Source of the DNA: Microbacterium hydrothermale | GTDB taxonomy: Bacteria; Actinomycetota; Actinomycetes; Actinomycetales; Microbacteriaceae | Reading direction: 5' to 3' | Assembly: GCF_004854025.1 (NCBI RefSeq) | Contig: NZ_STGM01000011.1 | Location: forward strand, 1 to 64,000 | Length of the DNA: 64,000 nt | Part shown: positions 34,575 through 42,818 of the stretch, piece after piece | Layout: each line of letters starts with the position of its first letter | Numbering within the stretch: the first letter of the stretch is position 1 | Translations under genes and position numbers: made by a program | The notes under the pieces: generated by a model | Database searches by the model: none | What the model was told of the DNA's origin: nothing | The model's input: only the letters and a program-made list of their open reading frames with translations

Positions 34575-36062
34575 TCACCAACTGCTCTTGCGGTAGTCCT
34601 TCAGAAAGATGCCGAACAGGTCTTCGCCGGCCTCGCCGCGCACGATCGGGTCGTACACGCGGGCGGCTCCGTCGACGAGGTCGAGCGGGGCGTGGAAGCC
34701 CTCCTCGGCCAGGCGCACCTTGGTGAAGTGGGGGCGCTCGTCGGTGATCCAGCCGGTGTCGACGGCGGTCATCAGGATGCCGTCCGACTCGAACATCTCG
34801 CGGGCGCTCGTGCGCGTGAGCATGTTGAGCGCCGCCTTGGCCATGTTCGTGTGCGGGTGGCCGGGGCCCTTGTAGCCGCGGCCGAACACGCCCTCCATCG
34901 CCGAGACGTTGACGATGTACTTGCGCTTCGCCGTGGATGCCGCCATCGCCGGGCGCAGGCGACTGACCAGCAGGAACGGCGCGGTCATGTTCGCCAACTG
35001 CACCTCGAGCATCTCGAGGGGTTCGACCTGATCGACGTGCTGCGTCCAACTGTTGATGCGGTCCTCGTCGGGGATGAGGCCACCCGCGTCGATCGCCGTC
35101 CCGGTCATCAGCCGCTCGAGCGAGGACGAACCCGCCGCCATGGCCTCGGCGGTCAGCTCGTCGGCCGTGCGGGCGGCGGACGCCAGGATCGGGTGCGACG
35201 ACACCGACTGCGCGAGGGCGAGAGGGTGCGCGTCGCTGGTATGCCCGAAGGTGACCAGCTCGGGCAGCGGCCCGTCGGGGAGCGGCGCCAATTCGGCATC
35301 CACCAGGGGTTTGTAGGCACCCGGCGAGCGCCGCACGGTCTGCGCGGCGTTGTTGATGAGGATGTCGAGGGGACCATCGGATGCCACCGACTCGGCCAGC
35401 CCGATCACCTGGGCCGGGTCGCGCAGGTCGATGCCCACGACTTTGAGCCGGTGCAGCCAGTCGGCACTGTCGGGCAGCGACGAGAACCGGCGCACCGCGT
35501 CGCGCGGGAAGCGCGTGGTGATCGTCGTGTGCGCACCGTCGCGCAGCAGCCGCAGCGCGATGTACATGCCGATCTTGGCGCGGCCGCCGGTGAGCAGGGC
35601 GCGCTTGCCGGTGAGGTCGGTGCGGGCGTCGCGCTTCTCGTGGCTCATCGACGCGCAGTCGGGGCAGAGCTGGTGGTAGAACGCGTCGACGAGCGTGTAG
35701 TCCTCTTTGCAGATGTAGCAGGCGCGCGCCTTGATGAGCTCCCCGGCGAACGGCATGGCGGTTCGCGCCTGCAGGGGGATGCCGCGGGTCTCGTCGTCGA
35801 TGCGATCCGGGGCGCCCGTGGCGGTCGCGGCCACGACCGCGCGGTCGGCGTCGGCGATGCGCTGACGCTTCTCTTTGCGCGACTGGCGCTTGACGTCCTT
35901 GTAGAGCTTCCCGGTCTGGCGGCGCAGCGCGATGTACGCGGGGTCGTCATGGTCGAGCGAGGAGGCGGCGTCGATGACGCGCAGCGCGATCTCGAGCTCG
36001 TGCGGGTCGATGGTGGTCGACCGCGCGGCATCGCGGTCGGGATTCAGCAGTGTTTCGGGCAC
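34575..36062 (-). CDS. Short-chain dehydrogenase with N-terminal cysteine-rich extension
   Basis: 495 residues. The first 100 or so are helical and basic (KLYKDVKRQSRKEKRQR). Then a CxxC pair, CYIC, and a second, CPDC (about residues 113-136), look like a zinc knuckle. An SDR Rossmann domain follows: TGGRAKIGMYIA, NNAAQT, and a modified active site with YKGPGHPHTNMAKAAL. The SDR core is about 250 residues, so this is nearly twice the usual length. GTG start. Substrate unknown. Confidence 0.8.
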   Translation of the reverse strand: MPETLLNPDRDAARSTTIDPHELEIALRVIDAASSLDHDDPAYIALRRQTGKLYKDVKRQSRKEKRQRIADADRAVVAATATGAPDRIDDETRGIPLQARTAMPFAGELIKARACYICKEDYTLVDAFYHQLCPDCASMSHEKRDARTDLTGKRALLTGGRAKIGMYIALRLLRDGAHTTITTRFPRDAVRRFSSLPDSADWLHRLKVVGIDLRDPAQVIGLAESVASDGPLDILINNAAQTVRRSPGAYKPLVDAELAPLPDGPLPELVTFGHTSDAHPLALAQSVSSHPILASAARTADELTAEAMAAGSSSLERLMTGTAIDAGGLIPDEDRINSWTQHVDQVEPLEMLEVQLANMTAPFLLVSRLRPAMAASTAKRKYIVNVSAMEGVFGRGYKGPGHPHTNMAKAALNMLTRTSAREMFESDGILMTAVDTGWITDERPHFTKVRLAEEGFHAPLDLVDGAARVYDPIVRGEAGEDLFGIFLKDYRKSSW

Positions 36063-36118
36063 GGGGCAGTGTACCGAGGCCTTGCTGAACGACCGGTGGG
36101 CCCGGGCGTGTCGTGGGC

Positions 36119-36529
36119 TCAGGAGCGCAGGATCGTCACGGCCGCGTCGACGAGCCGCCGCGCGTGCAGAACCAAACGCTCCGCGTCGGCCTTGGTCGGC
36201 AAACGGTCTCCGTAGGACTGCGTCGACTTCGCCGCGATCAGCACCTCGAGGTGAGGCGACACCGAGGAATCCGATGCGTGCCTCAACGCGGTGACGGCGT
36301 CTCGGTGTGACTCAGCGGAGGCCTTGTACCCCAGAACATGTCCGCAGACGGCGTCGCTCGCGGCAATTCCGGCGCTGACCGCTATCTCCGCCGCATGCTT
36401 CCACTCGTGGGGACTCTGACCGCTCATCTGCAGTTCGGCGGAATCCAGTCGTGTCTGGGCGTCCTTCATGCGGATCGACACCGCGCCGGCATCCATCGCC
36501 TGACGGCGCACACTCATCCGCGGACTCAT
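36119..36529 (-). CDS. HEPN-domain protein, toxin of a HEPN-MNT pair
   Basis: 136 residues, mostly alpha-helical. ATG 36529 overlaps the stop of the MNT gene as ATGA; a longer start at 36541 is possible. The segment AAEIAVSAGIAASDAVCGHV is typical of HEPN domains. HEPN toxins are usually RNases using an R-x4-6-H motif. Here the matching place reads YKASAESH, with Lys69 and His75, so the arginine appears replaced. Toxin role is inferred from its coupled MNT partner; it may have reduced or different activity. Confidence 0.75.
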   Translation of the reverse strand: MSPRMSVRRQAMDAGAVSIRMKDAQTRLDSAELQMSGQSPHEWKHAAEIAVSAGIAASDAVCGHVLGYKASAESHRDAVTALRHASDSSVSPHLEVLIAAKSTQSYGDRLPTKADAERLVLHARRLVDAAVTILRS

Positions 36530-37155
36530 TCGGTACCCCATTCGTCCGGGGACGGGCCGAAGAGAGGGATGCCATCGCGCCGGACGTTGACGAGAAAAGG
36601 ATCGCCATCGGCATCCCGACGCCGATATTCGCCGCGACCCATGGCGTTGATCTGCGCGGCGTTGCCCGTGAGCTCCTCAATGCGTTCAGCGAGACCGAGG
36701 ACGATGTCCGCTCGAGCGTCGGGGTCGACGTGCTCGGGGAACACGATGAGGACATCGACGTCGGACTCGGTGGTCGAATCCCGACGGGCAACGGACCCGT
36801 AGAGGGTCGCGGTCGGGCGCAGATCGGCGGGGATCTCCTCGGGCACCTGATCGACGAGGAAGAGCCGGATCTGTTCGATCGCACGATCACGAGCCCGAAG
36901 GGCTTCCTCGATGGCGCTCCAGAGGACGTGCCGGCGATTCGGTCGGTAGACGAGGGCGGGAGGCCGCGACTCCACCGAGACCAATCCGGTACGAGCCAGG
37001 CGGGTGAGAGCTCGGTGAGCTCCCGATGTCGACCCGACACCGGCGACGGCCTGCACCTGCCGACCGGACAGCCCAGCGTCCGTGCGGCTCAGGACCCGCA
37101 GCGCTGCGGCCTCCATCGGCGGGAGAAGCCCTTCCAGAGGTTCCGTCAGGTTCAT
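36526..37155 (-). CDS. MNT nucleotidyltransferase with N-terminal winged helix, antitoxin of a HEPN-MNT pair
   Basis: 209 residues. An N-terminal winged helix (about 12-75, with LSGRQVQAVAGVGSTSGAHRAL) precedes a minimal nucleotidyltransferase domain. Its motif GSVARRDSTTESDVDV matches the MntA pattern GSX10DXD exactly. In type VII systems MntA-like antitoxins neutralise HEPN partners by adding AMP. The helix-turn-helix suggests that it also represses its own operon through the 20-bp repeats upstream. ATG start; first gene of the pair. Confidence 0.82.
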   Translation of the reverse strand: MNLTEPLEGLLPPMEAAALRVLSRTDAGLSGRQVQAVAGVGSTSGAHRALTRLARTGLVSVESRPPALVYRPNRRHVLWSAIEEALRARDRAIEQIRLFLVDQVPEEIPADLRPTATLYGSVARRDSTTESDVDVLIVFPEHVDPDARADIVLGLAERIEELTGNAAQINAMGRGEYRRRDADGDPFLVNVRRDGIPLFGPSPDEWGTE

Positions 37156-37178
37156 GCGTCAAATCTGACACATTTGTC

Positions 37179-37260
37179 CCCATATGGGTACATCCATCCC
37201 CATTTGGGTGCATTCATCCGCATTTGGGGACGTTCGCGCCCGTTCGGGGACGATCTTCGA
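37179..37260. promoter_or_regulatory. 20-bp-period operator array upstream of the HEPN-MNT operon
   Basis: Four degenerate 20-bp units begin at 37181, 37201, 37221 and 37241 (CATATGGGTACATCCATCCC, CATTTGGGTGCATTCATCCG and two more diverged). Each of the first two joins with the preceding CC to give a short dyad, CCCATATGGG at 37179-37188 and CCCATTTGGG at 37199-37208. They lie 24 to 105 bp upstream of the start codon. A period of 20 bp places sites on the same face of DNA, as for a cooperative repressor. Confidence 0.75.
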
Positions 37261-37330
37261 CGCGTGAAAATGCGACGAGTCGCGCCAATTTCCCGGCGGG
37301 CCGATCCGTGGGCTGCTCCGCCCGGCGCGC

Positions 37331-38491
37331 CTAGCGGGCGATTTCGACCCCGGCCGCGGCCGCCGTGCGCTGCGTCCGGGCCCGGTCGTACCGCAGCAAC
37401 CAGCGCTGCGCGGGCACCTCCACCAGCTTGTGCATCACGAAGGCGAGGGCGAGGGCGATGCCGAACGCGGCGAGCGCGAGCAGTACGGCCCGACGCCACG
37501 GAAGCTGGGGGTGTCCGTCGGGCCAGGCCGACGACACCGAGGCGATGACCAGCAGGTGCACGAGGTAGAACGCGAACGACACCCGGCCGAGCTCCTGCCA
37601 GAGCGGCCGCGCGAGGAACGTCGACGACCGGTGCGCATCGGCCGAGGCAAGCGACGCGACGAGCAGGGCGAAGGCGCCGACGGTCATCGCGAGGCCCGGG
37701 TGCACGTCGGTGCCGGGCAGGGTGGGCGCCTCCGACAGCGCGTACCCGAGGATCGCGAGAGGGAGCACGAAGCGCACGCGGGGCGGCATCCATGCCCCGC
37801 GCTTGACGAGCAACGCGAGCGTGACACCGATCACGAACTCCGGCAGGCGGAGGAGCGGAGTGGATGCCGCCGACATCGGCACGGGCGAGAGGGCGGCGAT
37901 CTGCGGGGCCAGGGCCACCAGCACCAGGGAGGCGCCGACGACGATCGTCTGCGTGCGGGCGGAAAGCCGGACGAGGGGCCGGATGAGGAACGGGAAGCTC
38001 AGGTAGAAGAACGCCTCGCACACGAGCGACCAGCTCGCCGGGTTACCGGCCTGCCACCAGTCGGGCACCCAGCCGTTGACGAGCAGGACGTTGGCCGCGA
38101 GCGGCGCGGCTCCGTCGGTGCGGATCTCGGGCACGAGCGTCGCCGCGGCGACGAGTGCGAGCCCCACGCCCACCAGGTGCAGCGGGTAGATGCGCGCGAC
38201 GCGGTGCCACCAGAACGAGCCCGCGCTCTGCTGCGGCTTGTACCCCCAGGCCAGGACGAACCCCGACAGGATGAAGAAGAGCGTGACGCCGGTCTTGCCC
38301 GCCTCGAACACGAACGCCCAGACGTCACCGGCGGTGCCGCCGAAGTACTCCACCGCCATGAGGTGGTGGCCGAAGATGAGCATCGCCGTGGCCCACCGGA
38401 GTCCGGTCAGCGACGGCAGGTGGCGCGCGGCGATCGCAGGAGCGGATGCCGGCGCCCGCGTCTCGACGCGAGGGGTCGTCAGGGTGCTCAC
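37331..38491 (-). CDS. Acyltransferase family 3 (OafA/YrhL) membrane protein
   Basis: 386 residues with about ten helices. The conserved family features are LRWATAMLIFGHHL with the catalytic-type histidine, and RIYPLHL after helix 3. It moves acyl groups, commonly acetyl, onto surface sugars or lipids. The GTG start (VSTLTTPRVE) follows AAGGGG. No glycosyltransferases are close, so the acceptor is unknown. Confidence 0.88.
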   Translation of the reverse strand: MSTLTTPRVETRAPASAPAIAARHLPSLTGLRWATAMLIFGHHLMAVEYFGGTAGDVWAFVFEAGKTGVTLFFILSGFVLAWGYKPQQSAGSFWWHRVARIYPLHLVGVGLALVAAATLVPEIRTDGAAPLAANVLLVNGWVPDWWQAGNPASWSLVCEAFFYLSFPFLIRPLVRLSARTQTIVVGASLVLVALAPQIAALSPVPMSAASTPLLRLPEFVIGVTLALLVKRGAWMPPRVRFVLPLAILGYALSEAPTLPGTDVHPGLAMTVGAFALLVASLASADAHRSSTFLARPLWQELGRVSFAFYLVHLLVIASVSSAWPDGHPQLPWRRAVLLALAAFGIALALAFVMHKLVEVPAQRWLLRYDRARTQRTAAAAGVEIAR

Positions 38492-38684
38492 GGTCGTCCC
38501 CTTCCGTCTCGACGTCGTTCTTCTCGCGCGCGCGTTCCGTGTGCTCGTCGACGGCGTCTTCGGGGTCGACCTGGGCACATGGAGTCGCACAGACCGGGTC
38601 AGACGGTACTGGACCGGGTTGAGGAGAAGCCTGAGAGGGGTGGGGGGTTGACGGTTCCGCGATGCCCCCACCCCGGTCGGCCCG

Positions 38685-40913
38685 CTACCCCTCCGTCACC
38701 TCCGCCCGGTCCACGCGGAACGTCTCGCTGCGCCCGTCCGGCGTCGTCACCGTCACCTCGGCGACACCCTCACCCCCGGGGAACACCCGCAGGAGCAGCC
38801 CGTCGAGGTAGTCGTAGTCGGGTCGGTCCTCTCTCGCGCCCCACGGCACGACCGCACCCGGGCGCACGTACAGCGGCAACGAGTCGAACCCGTGCGTCTC
38901 GTGTCGCCATCCGCCGCCCGTCACGCGCTCCCCGGACCGCAGGTGCGTCCACTCTCCCGCGGGCAGGTAGAAGGTCGAGTTCCCGGATGCCGAGAACACC
39001 GGCGCCACGAGCAGATCGGGGCCCAACATGTACTGGCGATCGAGGTGCAGCGTTGTGGGATCGTCGGGGAACTCCAGCGCCATCGGGCGCATGACCGGGA
39101 TCCCGGTGACCGTCGCCTCCCGCGCGGCGGCATAGAGATAGGGCATGAGCCTCATCTTCAGGCGGGAGAAGAGTCGGGTGACGTCGACGGCCTCGTCGTC
39201 GAACGCCCACGGCACCCGGTACGAGTCCGAGCCGTGGAAGCGGCTGTGCGACGACAGCATCCCGTAGGCGATCCAGCGCTTGAACACGGCCGGGTCGGGG
39301 GTGCCCTCGAATCCGCCGATGTCGTGGCTCCAGAACGCGAAGCCGCTCCACGCGAGCGAGAGACCCCCGCGCAAGGTCTCGGCCATCGAGGCGAACGTGG
39401 AGGAGTTGTCGCCGCCCCAGTGCACGGGCATGGTCTGCCCGCCGGCGGTGGCCGAGCGGGCGAAGAGCACGGCCTCGCCCTCTCCCCTCTCCTCGACGAG
39501 GACCTCGTGCACGGCCTCGTTGTAGAGCTGCGCGTACAGGTTGTGCATCCGCTCGGGGTCGGTGCCGTCGTGATAGACCACGTCGGTGGGGATCCGCTCG
39601 CCGAAGTCGGTCTTGAAGCAGTCGACACCCTGGGCGATGAGGCGCCGCAGGTGCCCCTGGTACCACCGTACGGCATCCGGGTTGGTGAAGTCGACCAGCG
39701 CCATGCCGGGGACCCACAGGTCCCATTGCCACGGCGATCCGTCGGGTCGGCGCACGAAGTAGCCGTTCTCGACCCCCTCGGCGAAGAGCACGGAGCGCTG
39801 CGCGATGTAGGGGTTGATCCACACCGACACCCGCAGGTCGCGCTCATGGAGGCGTCGGAGCATGGCATCCGGATCGGGGAAAACCCGTTCGTCCCACGTG
39901 AAGTCGGTCCAGGTGAACTCGCGCATCCAGAAGCAGTCGAAGTGGAACACCGACAGCGGCAGGTCGCGCTCGGCCATGCCGTCGATGAACGAGGTCACCG
40001 TCTGCTCGTCGTAGTCGGTCGTGAACGACGTGGTCAGCCACGTGCCGAACGACCACGCGGGCACGACCGGGGGTCGGCCGGTCAGGGCGGTGTAGCGCTC
40101 GAGCACGTCCTTCGGGGTGGGGCCGGCGATCACGAAGTACTCCAGCGCCTCCCCCGAGACCGAGAACTGCACGCGCTCGACGTTCTCCGACCCGACCTCG
40201 AACGAGACGTGGCCGGGGTCGTTGACGAGCACGCCGTATCCGCCCGACGAGATGTAGAACGGCACGCTCTTGTACGCCTGCTCGCTCGAGGTGCCCCCGT
40301 CGGCGTTCCAGATCTCGACGGTCTGACCGTTCTTGACGACGGGCCCGAACCTCTCGCCCAGGCCGTAGACCGCCTCGCCGACACCGAGGTCGAGCTGCTC
40401 GTGCACGAAGAAGCGCGAGGCCGGGATGCCGGTGTCCGCGCCGGCGTTCGAGATGACGCCCGTGTCGACGTCGGCGTCGGCGGCCAGGCTGACACGTCCC
40501 ACGGACCGGTGCCCGCTGCCGGTCACACGCGTGCCGTCGACCTCGAACGATAGGTCCCAGGGCGCGCCCGCCGCGATGCGCGCGGTCAGCCGCCCGGCGC
40601 GGAGCGTGCCGTTCTCCGCGTCGACCGCGCCCCCGCCGACGCGGGCGCCCGGAAGAGCGAAGCCTTTCGCTCGTCCGGCTCCGTCGTGGTGCACGATGCG
40701 CACGCGCACGATCCCGTCGAGAGGCGACGAGAGCGTCACGGTCAGCACCGAGCGGTTGAGGACGTCACCGCGCTTCGCGATCACCTTGGTCGGGGCGTGC
40801 ACCACGAGGCCGGGTCCGTCGGGGGTGTCGACCCGGTCGATGTCGTACGCCTCGGCGGCGTAATCGACCGTGACACCCGGCCTCATGAGCCAGAAACCAT
40901 CGGTGAACTTCAT
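38685..40913 (-). CDS. yicI: Glycoside hydrolase family 31, alpha-xylosidase (YicI) type
   Basis: 742 residues, cytoplasmic (no signal peptide). An N-terminal beta-sandwich precedes the GH31 barrel, with nucleophile Asp in KTDFGERIPTD and acid/base Asp in HWGGDNSST, then C-terminal beta domains. The sequence features FHFDCFWMREFTWTDF and KTDFGE are typical of alpha-xylosidases acting on isoprimeverose-like units. It would cleave xyloglucan-type oligosaccharides brought in by the importer upstream. The ATG shares one base with the permease stop (TAATG). Confidence 0.9.
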   Translation of the reverse strand: MKFTDGFWLMRPGVTVDYAAEAYDIDRVDTPDGPGLVVHAPTKVIAKRGDVLNRSVLTVTLSSPLDGIVRVRIVHHDGAGRAKGFALPGARVGGGAVDAENGTLRAGRLTARIAAGAPWDLSFEVDGTRVTGSGHRSVGRVSLAADADVDTGVISNAGADTGIPASRFFVHEQLDLGVGEAVYGLGERFGPVVKNGQTVEIWNADGGTSSEQAYKSVPFYISSGGYGVLVNDPGHVSFEVGSENVERVQFSVSGEALEYFVIAGPTPKDVLERYTALTGRPPVVPAWSFGTWLTTSFTTDYDEQTVTSFIDGMAERDLPLSVFHFDCFWMREFTWTDFTWDERVFPDPDAMLRRLHERDLRVSVWINPYIAQRSVLFAEGVENGYFVRRPDGSPWQWDLWVPGMALVDFTNPDAVRWYQGHLRRLIAQGVDCFKTDFGERIPTDVVYHDGTDPERMHNLYAQLYNEAVHEVLVEERGEGEAVLFARSATAGGQTMPVHWGGDNSSTFASMAETLRGGLSLAWSGFAFWSHDIGGFEGTPDPAVFKRWIAYGMLSSHSRFHGSDSYRVPWAFDDEAVDVTRLFSRLKMRLMPYLYAAAREATVTGIPVMRPMALEFPDDPTTLHLDRQYMLGPDLLVAPVFSASGNSTFYLPAGEWTHLRSGERVTGGGWRHETHGFDSLPLYVRPGAVVPWGAREDRPDYDYLDGLLLRVFPGGEGVAEVTVTTPDGRSETFRVDRAEVTEG

Positions 40914-41803
40914 TACTTGACTGCTCCTGCCGTGATGCCGCGTGTGAGCGTGCGCTGGAAGATGAGGAAGAAGATGAGCGTCGGGACGATGCCCAGCAGG
41001 GCCGAGGCGCTGATGGTGGTGACGTCCATGAGCCGGTCGCCCTGCAGCACGCTGATGGCGACGGGCACGGTCTGGTTGTCGTTGGATGCCAGGAACGTGA
41101 GCGGGATGAGGAACTCGTTCCACGTCCAGATGAAGAAGAAGATCACCAGCACCGACAGCGTCGGACGGCTGATGGGGAAGACCACCCGCCAGAGGATCTG
41201 CCAGCGGCTGGCGCCGTCGATCGCGGCGGCCTCGAGGATCTCGCGGGGGAAGGTGCCGTAGACCGACGACAACAGGTACGTGCCGAAAGCCGCCTGGATC
41301 ACGGTGAAGACGATGATGACCGAAAGCAGGTTGTCGTAGAGGCCGACCGACTTGAACATGTAGTACAGCGGGTACAGCAGCGCCTCCTGCGGAAGCAGGT
41401 TGGCCATGAGGAACAGCAGCACGATGCCCGTGCGACCGCGTACCCGGCCGATGCCGATCGCGAAGGCGTTGAGCATCGAGATCAGCACCGCGAGCACCGC
41501 GACGACGCCGGAGATGAGGATCGAGTTGCCGACCTTGCGAGGGAAGTCGACGCGGTTCCAGAAGTCGACGATCCCGCCGAAGTCGAGCTGCTGCGGCAGC
41601 GTGAGCGGGCCCGAGGTGGCGTAGTCGACGGGCGACTTGAACGAGTTCACGAGCACGAGGTAGAACGGCGCGAGCACGAGCAGCGCGCCGACGATCACGA
41701 GCGCGAGCAGCAGCCAGTCGACGGGACGTCGTCGGGTCATGCCGCCGCGGGCTCCGCGACGCGGCGGGCGCCCGCCAGTGGTGATGACGGCGGTGGCGGT
41801 CAC
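40913..41803 (-). CDS. Carbohydrate ABC transporter permease (MalG type)
   Basis: 296 residues with six helices after a basic start VTATAVITTGG. The EAA loop reads EILEAAAIDGASRWQILWRV. The GTG overlaps the partner permease stop (GTGA at 41800-41803) and its own stop touches the GH31 start, so the importer and enzyme are co-translated. Confidence 0.92.
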   Translation of the reverse strand: MTATAVITTGGRPPRRGARGGMTRRRPVDWLLLALVIVGALLVLAPFYLVLVNSFKSPVDYATSGPLTLPQQLDFGGIVDFWNRVDFPRKVGNSILISGVVAVLAVLISMLNAFAIGIGRVRGRTGIVLLFLMANLLPQEALLYPLYYMFKSVGLYDNLLSVIIVFTVIQAAFGTYLLSSVYGTFPREILEAAAIDGASRWQILWRVVFPISRPTLSVLVIFFFIWTWNEFLIPLTFLASNDNQTVPVAISVLQGDRLMDVTTISASALLGIVPTLIFFLIFQRTLTRGITAGAVK

Positions 41804-42762
41804 AGTCCGGCCCTTTCCTTGCGTTCGAGGGAGTTCTGCACCCGCACGAACACGATCGACACGATGACGACGACGATGGTGAGCACGGTCGCGATGGTCG
41901 CCCCGTAGCCGACGTTGCGCTTGGTGAAGAACTCCAGGTAGGCGTAATAGGCCGGGACGATGGTCGAACCGGCCGGCCCGCCCTGCGTGATGACGTAGAC
42001 CGGCCCGAACACCTTCAGGGCGGCGATGGTGCACGTGAGGGTCACGACGAAGATCTCGGGACGGATGATGCTCACCGTGATGGCTGTGAAGCGCTGGAAC
42101 CAGTTCGCGCCGTCGAGCTCGGCCGCCTCGTACAGTTCGGGATCGACGCGCTGCAGGGCCGCCATGAACACCACGACCGGGTAGCCGATCTGCACCCAGA
42201 CGAGCACGACCATCAGCACGATGAGCGCCGAGGGCATCTGTCCGAGCCAGTCGTAGGAGGGCAGTCCCAGGCCGCGCAGCATCTGGTTGAGCGCTCCGGT
42301 GTCACCGGGGCGCACGATCCAGCCGATGACGATGCCCGCGACCGCGATGGGCAGGATCTGGGGCAGGTAGTAGGTGGCGCGCAGGAAGCTGCCGACCTTG
42401 CCGCCGAACTTGCGCCCCACGACGTCGAACAGGAGGGCGGCGACCGCCAGGCCGATCACGGTGGGAACCACGACCATCGCCAGCACCATCCACACCGAGT
42501 TGGCGAAGGAGGTCCAGAAGTCCTCGTCGGCGAGCAGCTTCGTCCAGTTGTCGAGCCCGATGAAGTCGGGGTCTCCGACTCCGCGCCATTTGGTGAAGGT
42601 GAGGAACACGTTCCACACCAGCGGGACGATGACGATCACCAGCAGGAGCACGAAGCCGGGGAGCAGGTACAGCCAGTATCCGGCGGTCCCTCCGCGACGT
42701 TGCGGGATGGCCGGCTGATCGGGTGGCAGCGCCACCTTCGCCGGGCGGGTCAGAAGAGCCAT
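41800..42762 (-). CDS. Carbohydrate ABC transporter permease (MalF type)
   Basis: 320 residues with six helices. The EAA loop reads ELYEAAELDGANWFQRF. It pairs with the MalG-type permease downstream and the binding protein upstream. ATG start at MALLTRPAK. No ATPase gene is present; a shared MsmK-like ATPase elsewhere is likely. Confidence 0.92.
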   Translation of the reverse strand: MALLTRPAKVALPPDQPAIPQRRGGTAGYWLYLLPGFVLLLVIVIVPLVWNVFLTFTKWRGVGDPDFIGLDNWTKLLADEDFWTSFANSVWMVLAMVVVPTVIGLAVAALLFDVVGRKFGGKVGSFLRATYYLPQILPIAVAGIVIGWIVRPGDTGALNQMLRGLGLPSYDWLGQMPSALIVLMVVLVWVQIGYPVVVFMAALQRVDPELYEAAELDGANWFQRFTAITVSIIRPEIFVVTLTCTIAALKVFGPVYVITQGGPAGSTIVPAYYAYLEFFTKRNVGYGATIATVLTIVVVIVSIVFVRVQNSLERKERAGL

Positions 42763-42783
42763 GAGCGATCTCCAGGTCGAGGG

Positions 42784-42813
42784 GACGGGGGCGGCCTTTC
42801 GGCCGCCCCCGTC
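42784..42813. terminator. Intercistronic hairpin after the second binding-protein gene
   Basis: GACGGGGGCGGCC (42784-42796) and GGCCGCCCCCGTC (42801-42813) form a perfect 13-bp stem with a four-base loop. Like the hairpin at 9364-9394, it separates the binding-protein gene from its permeases. Confidence 0.75.
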
Positions 42814-42818
42814 GCGGG

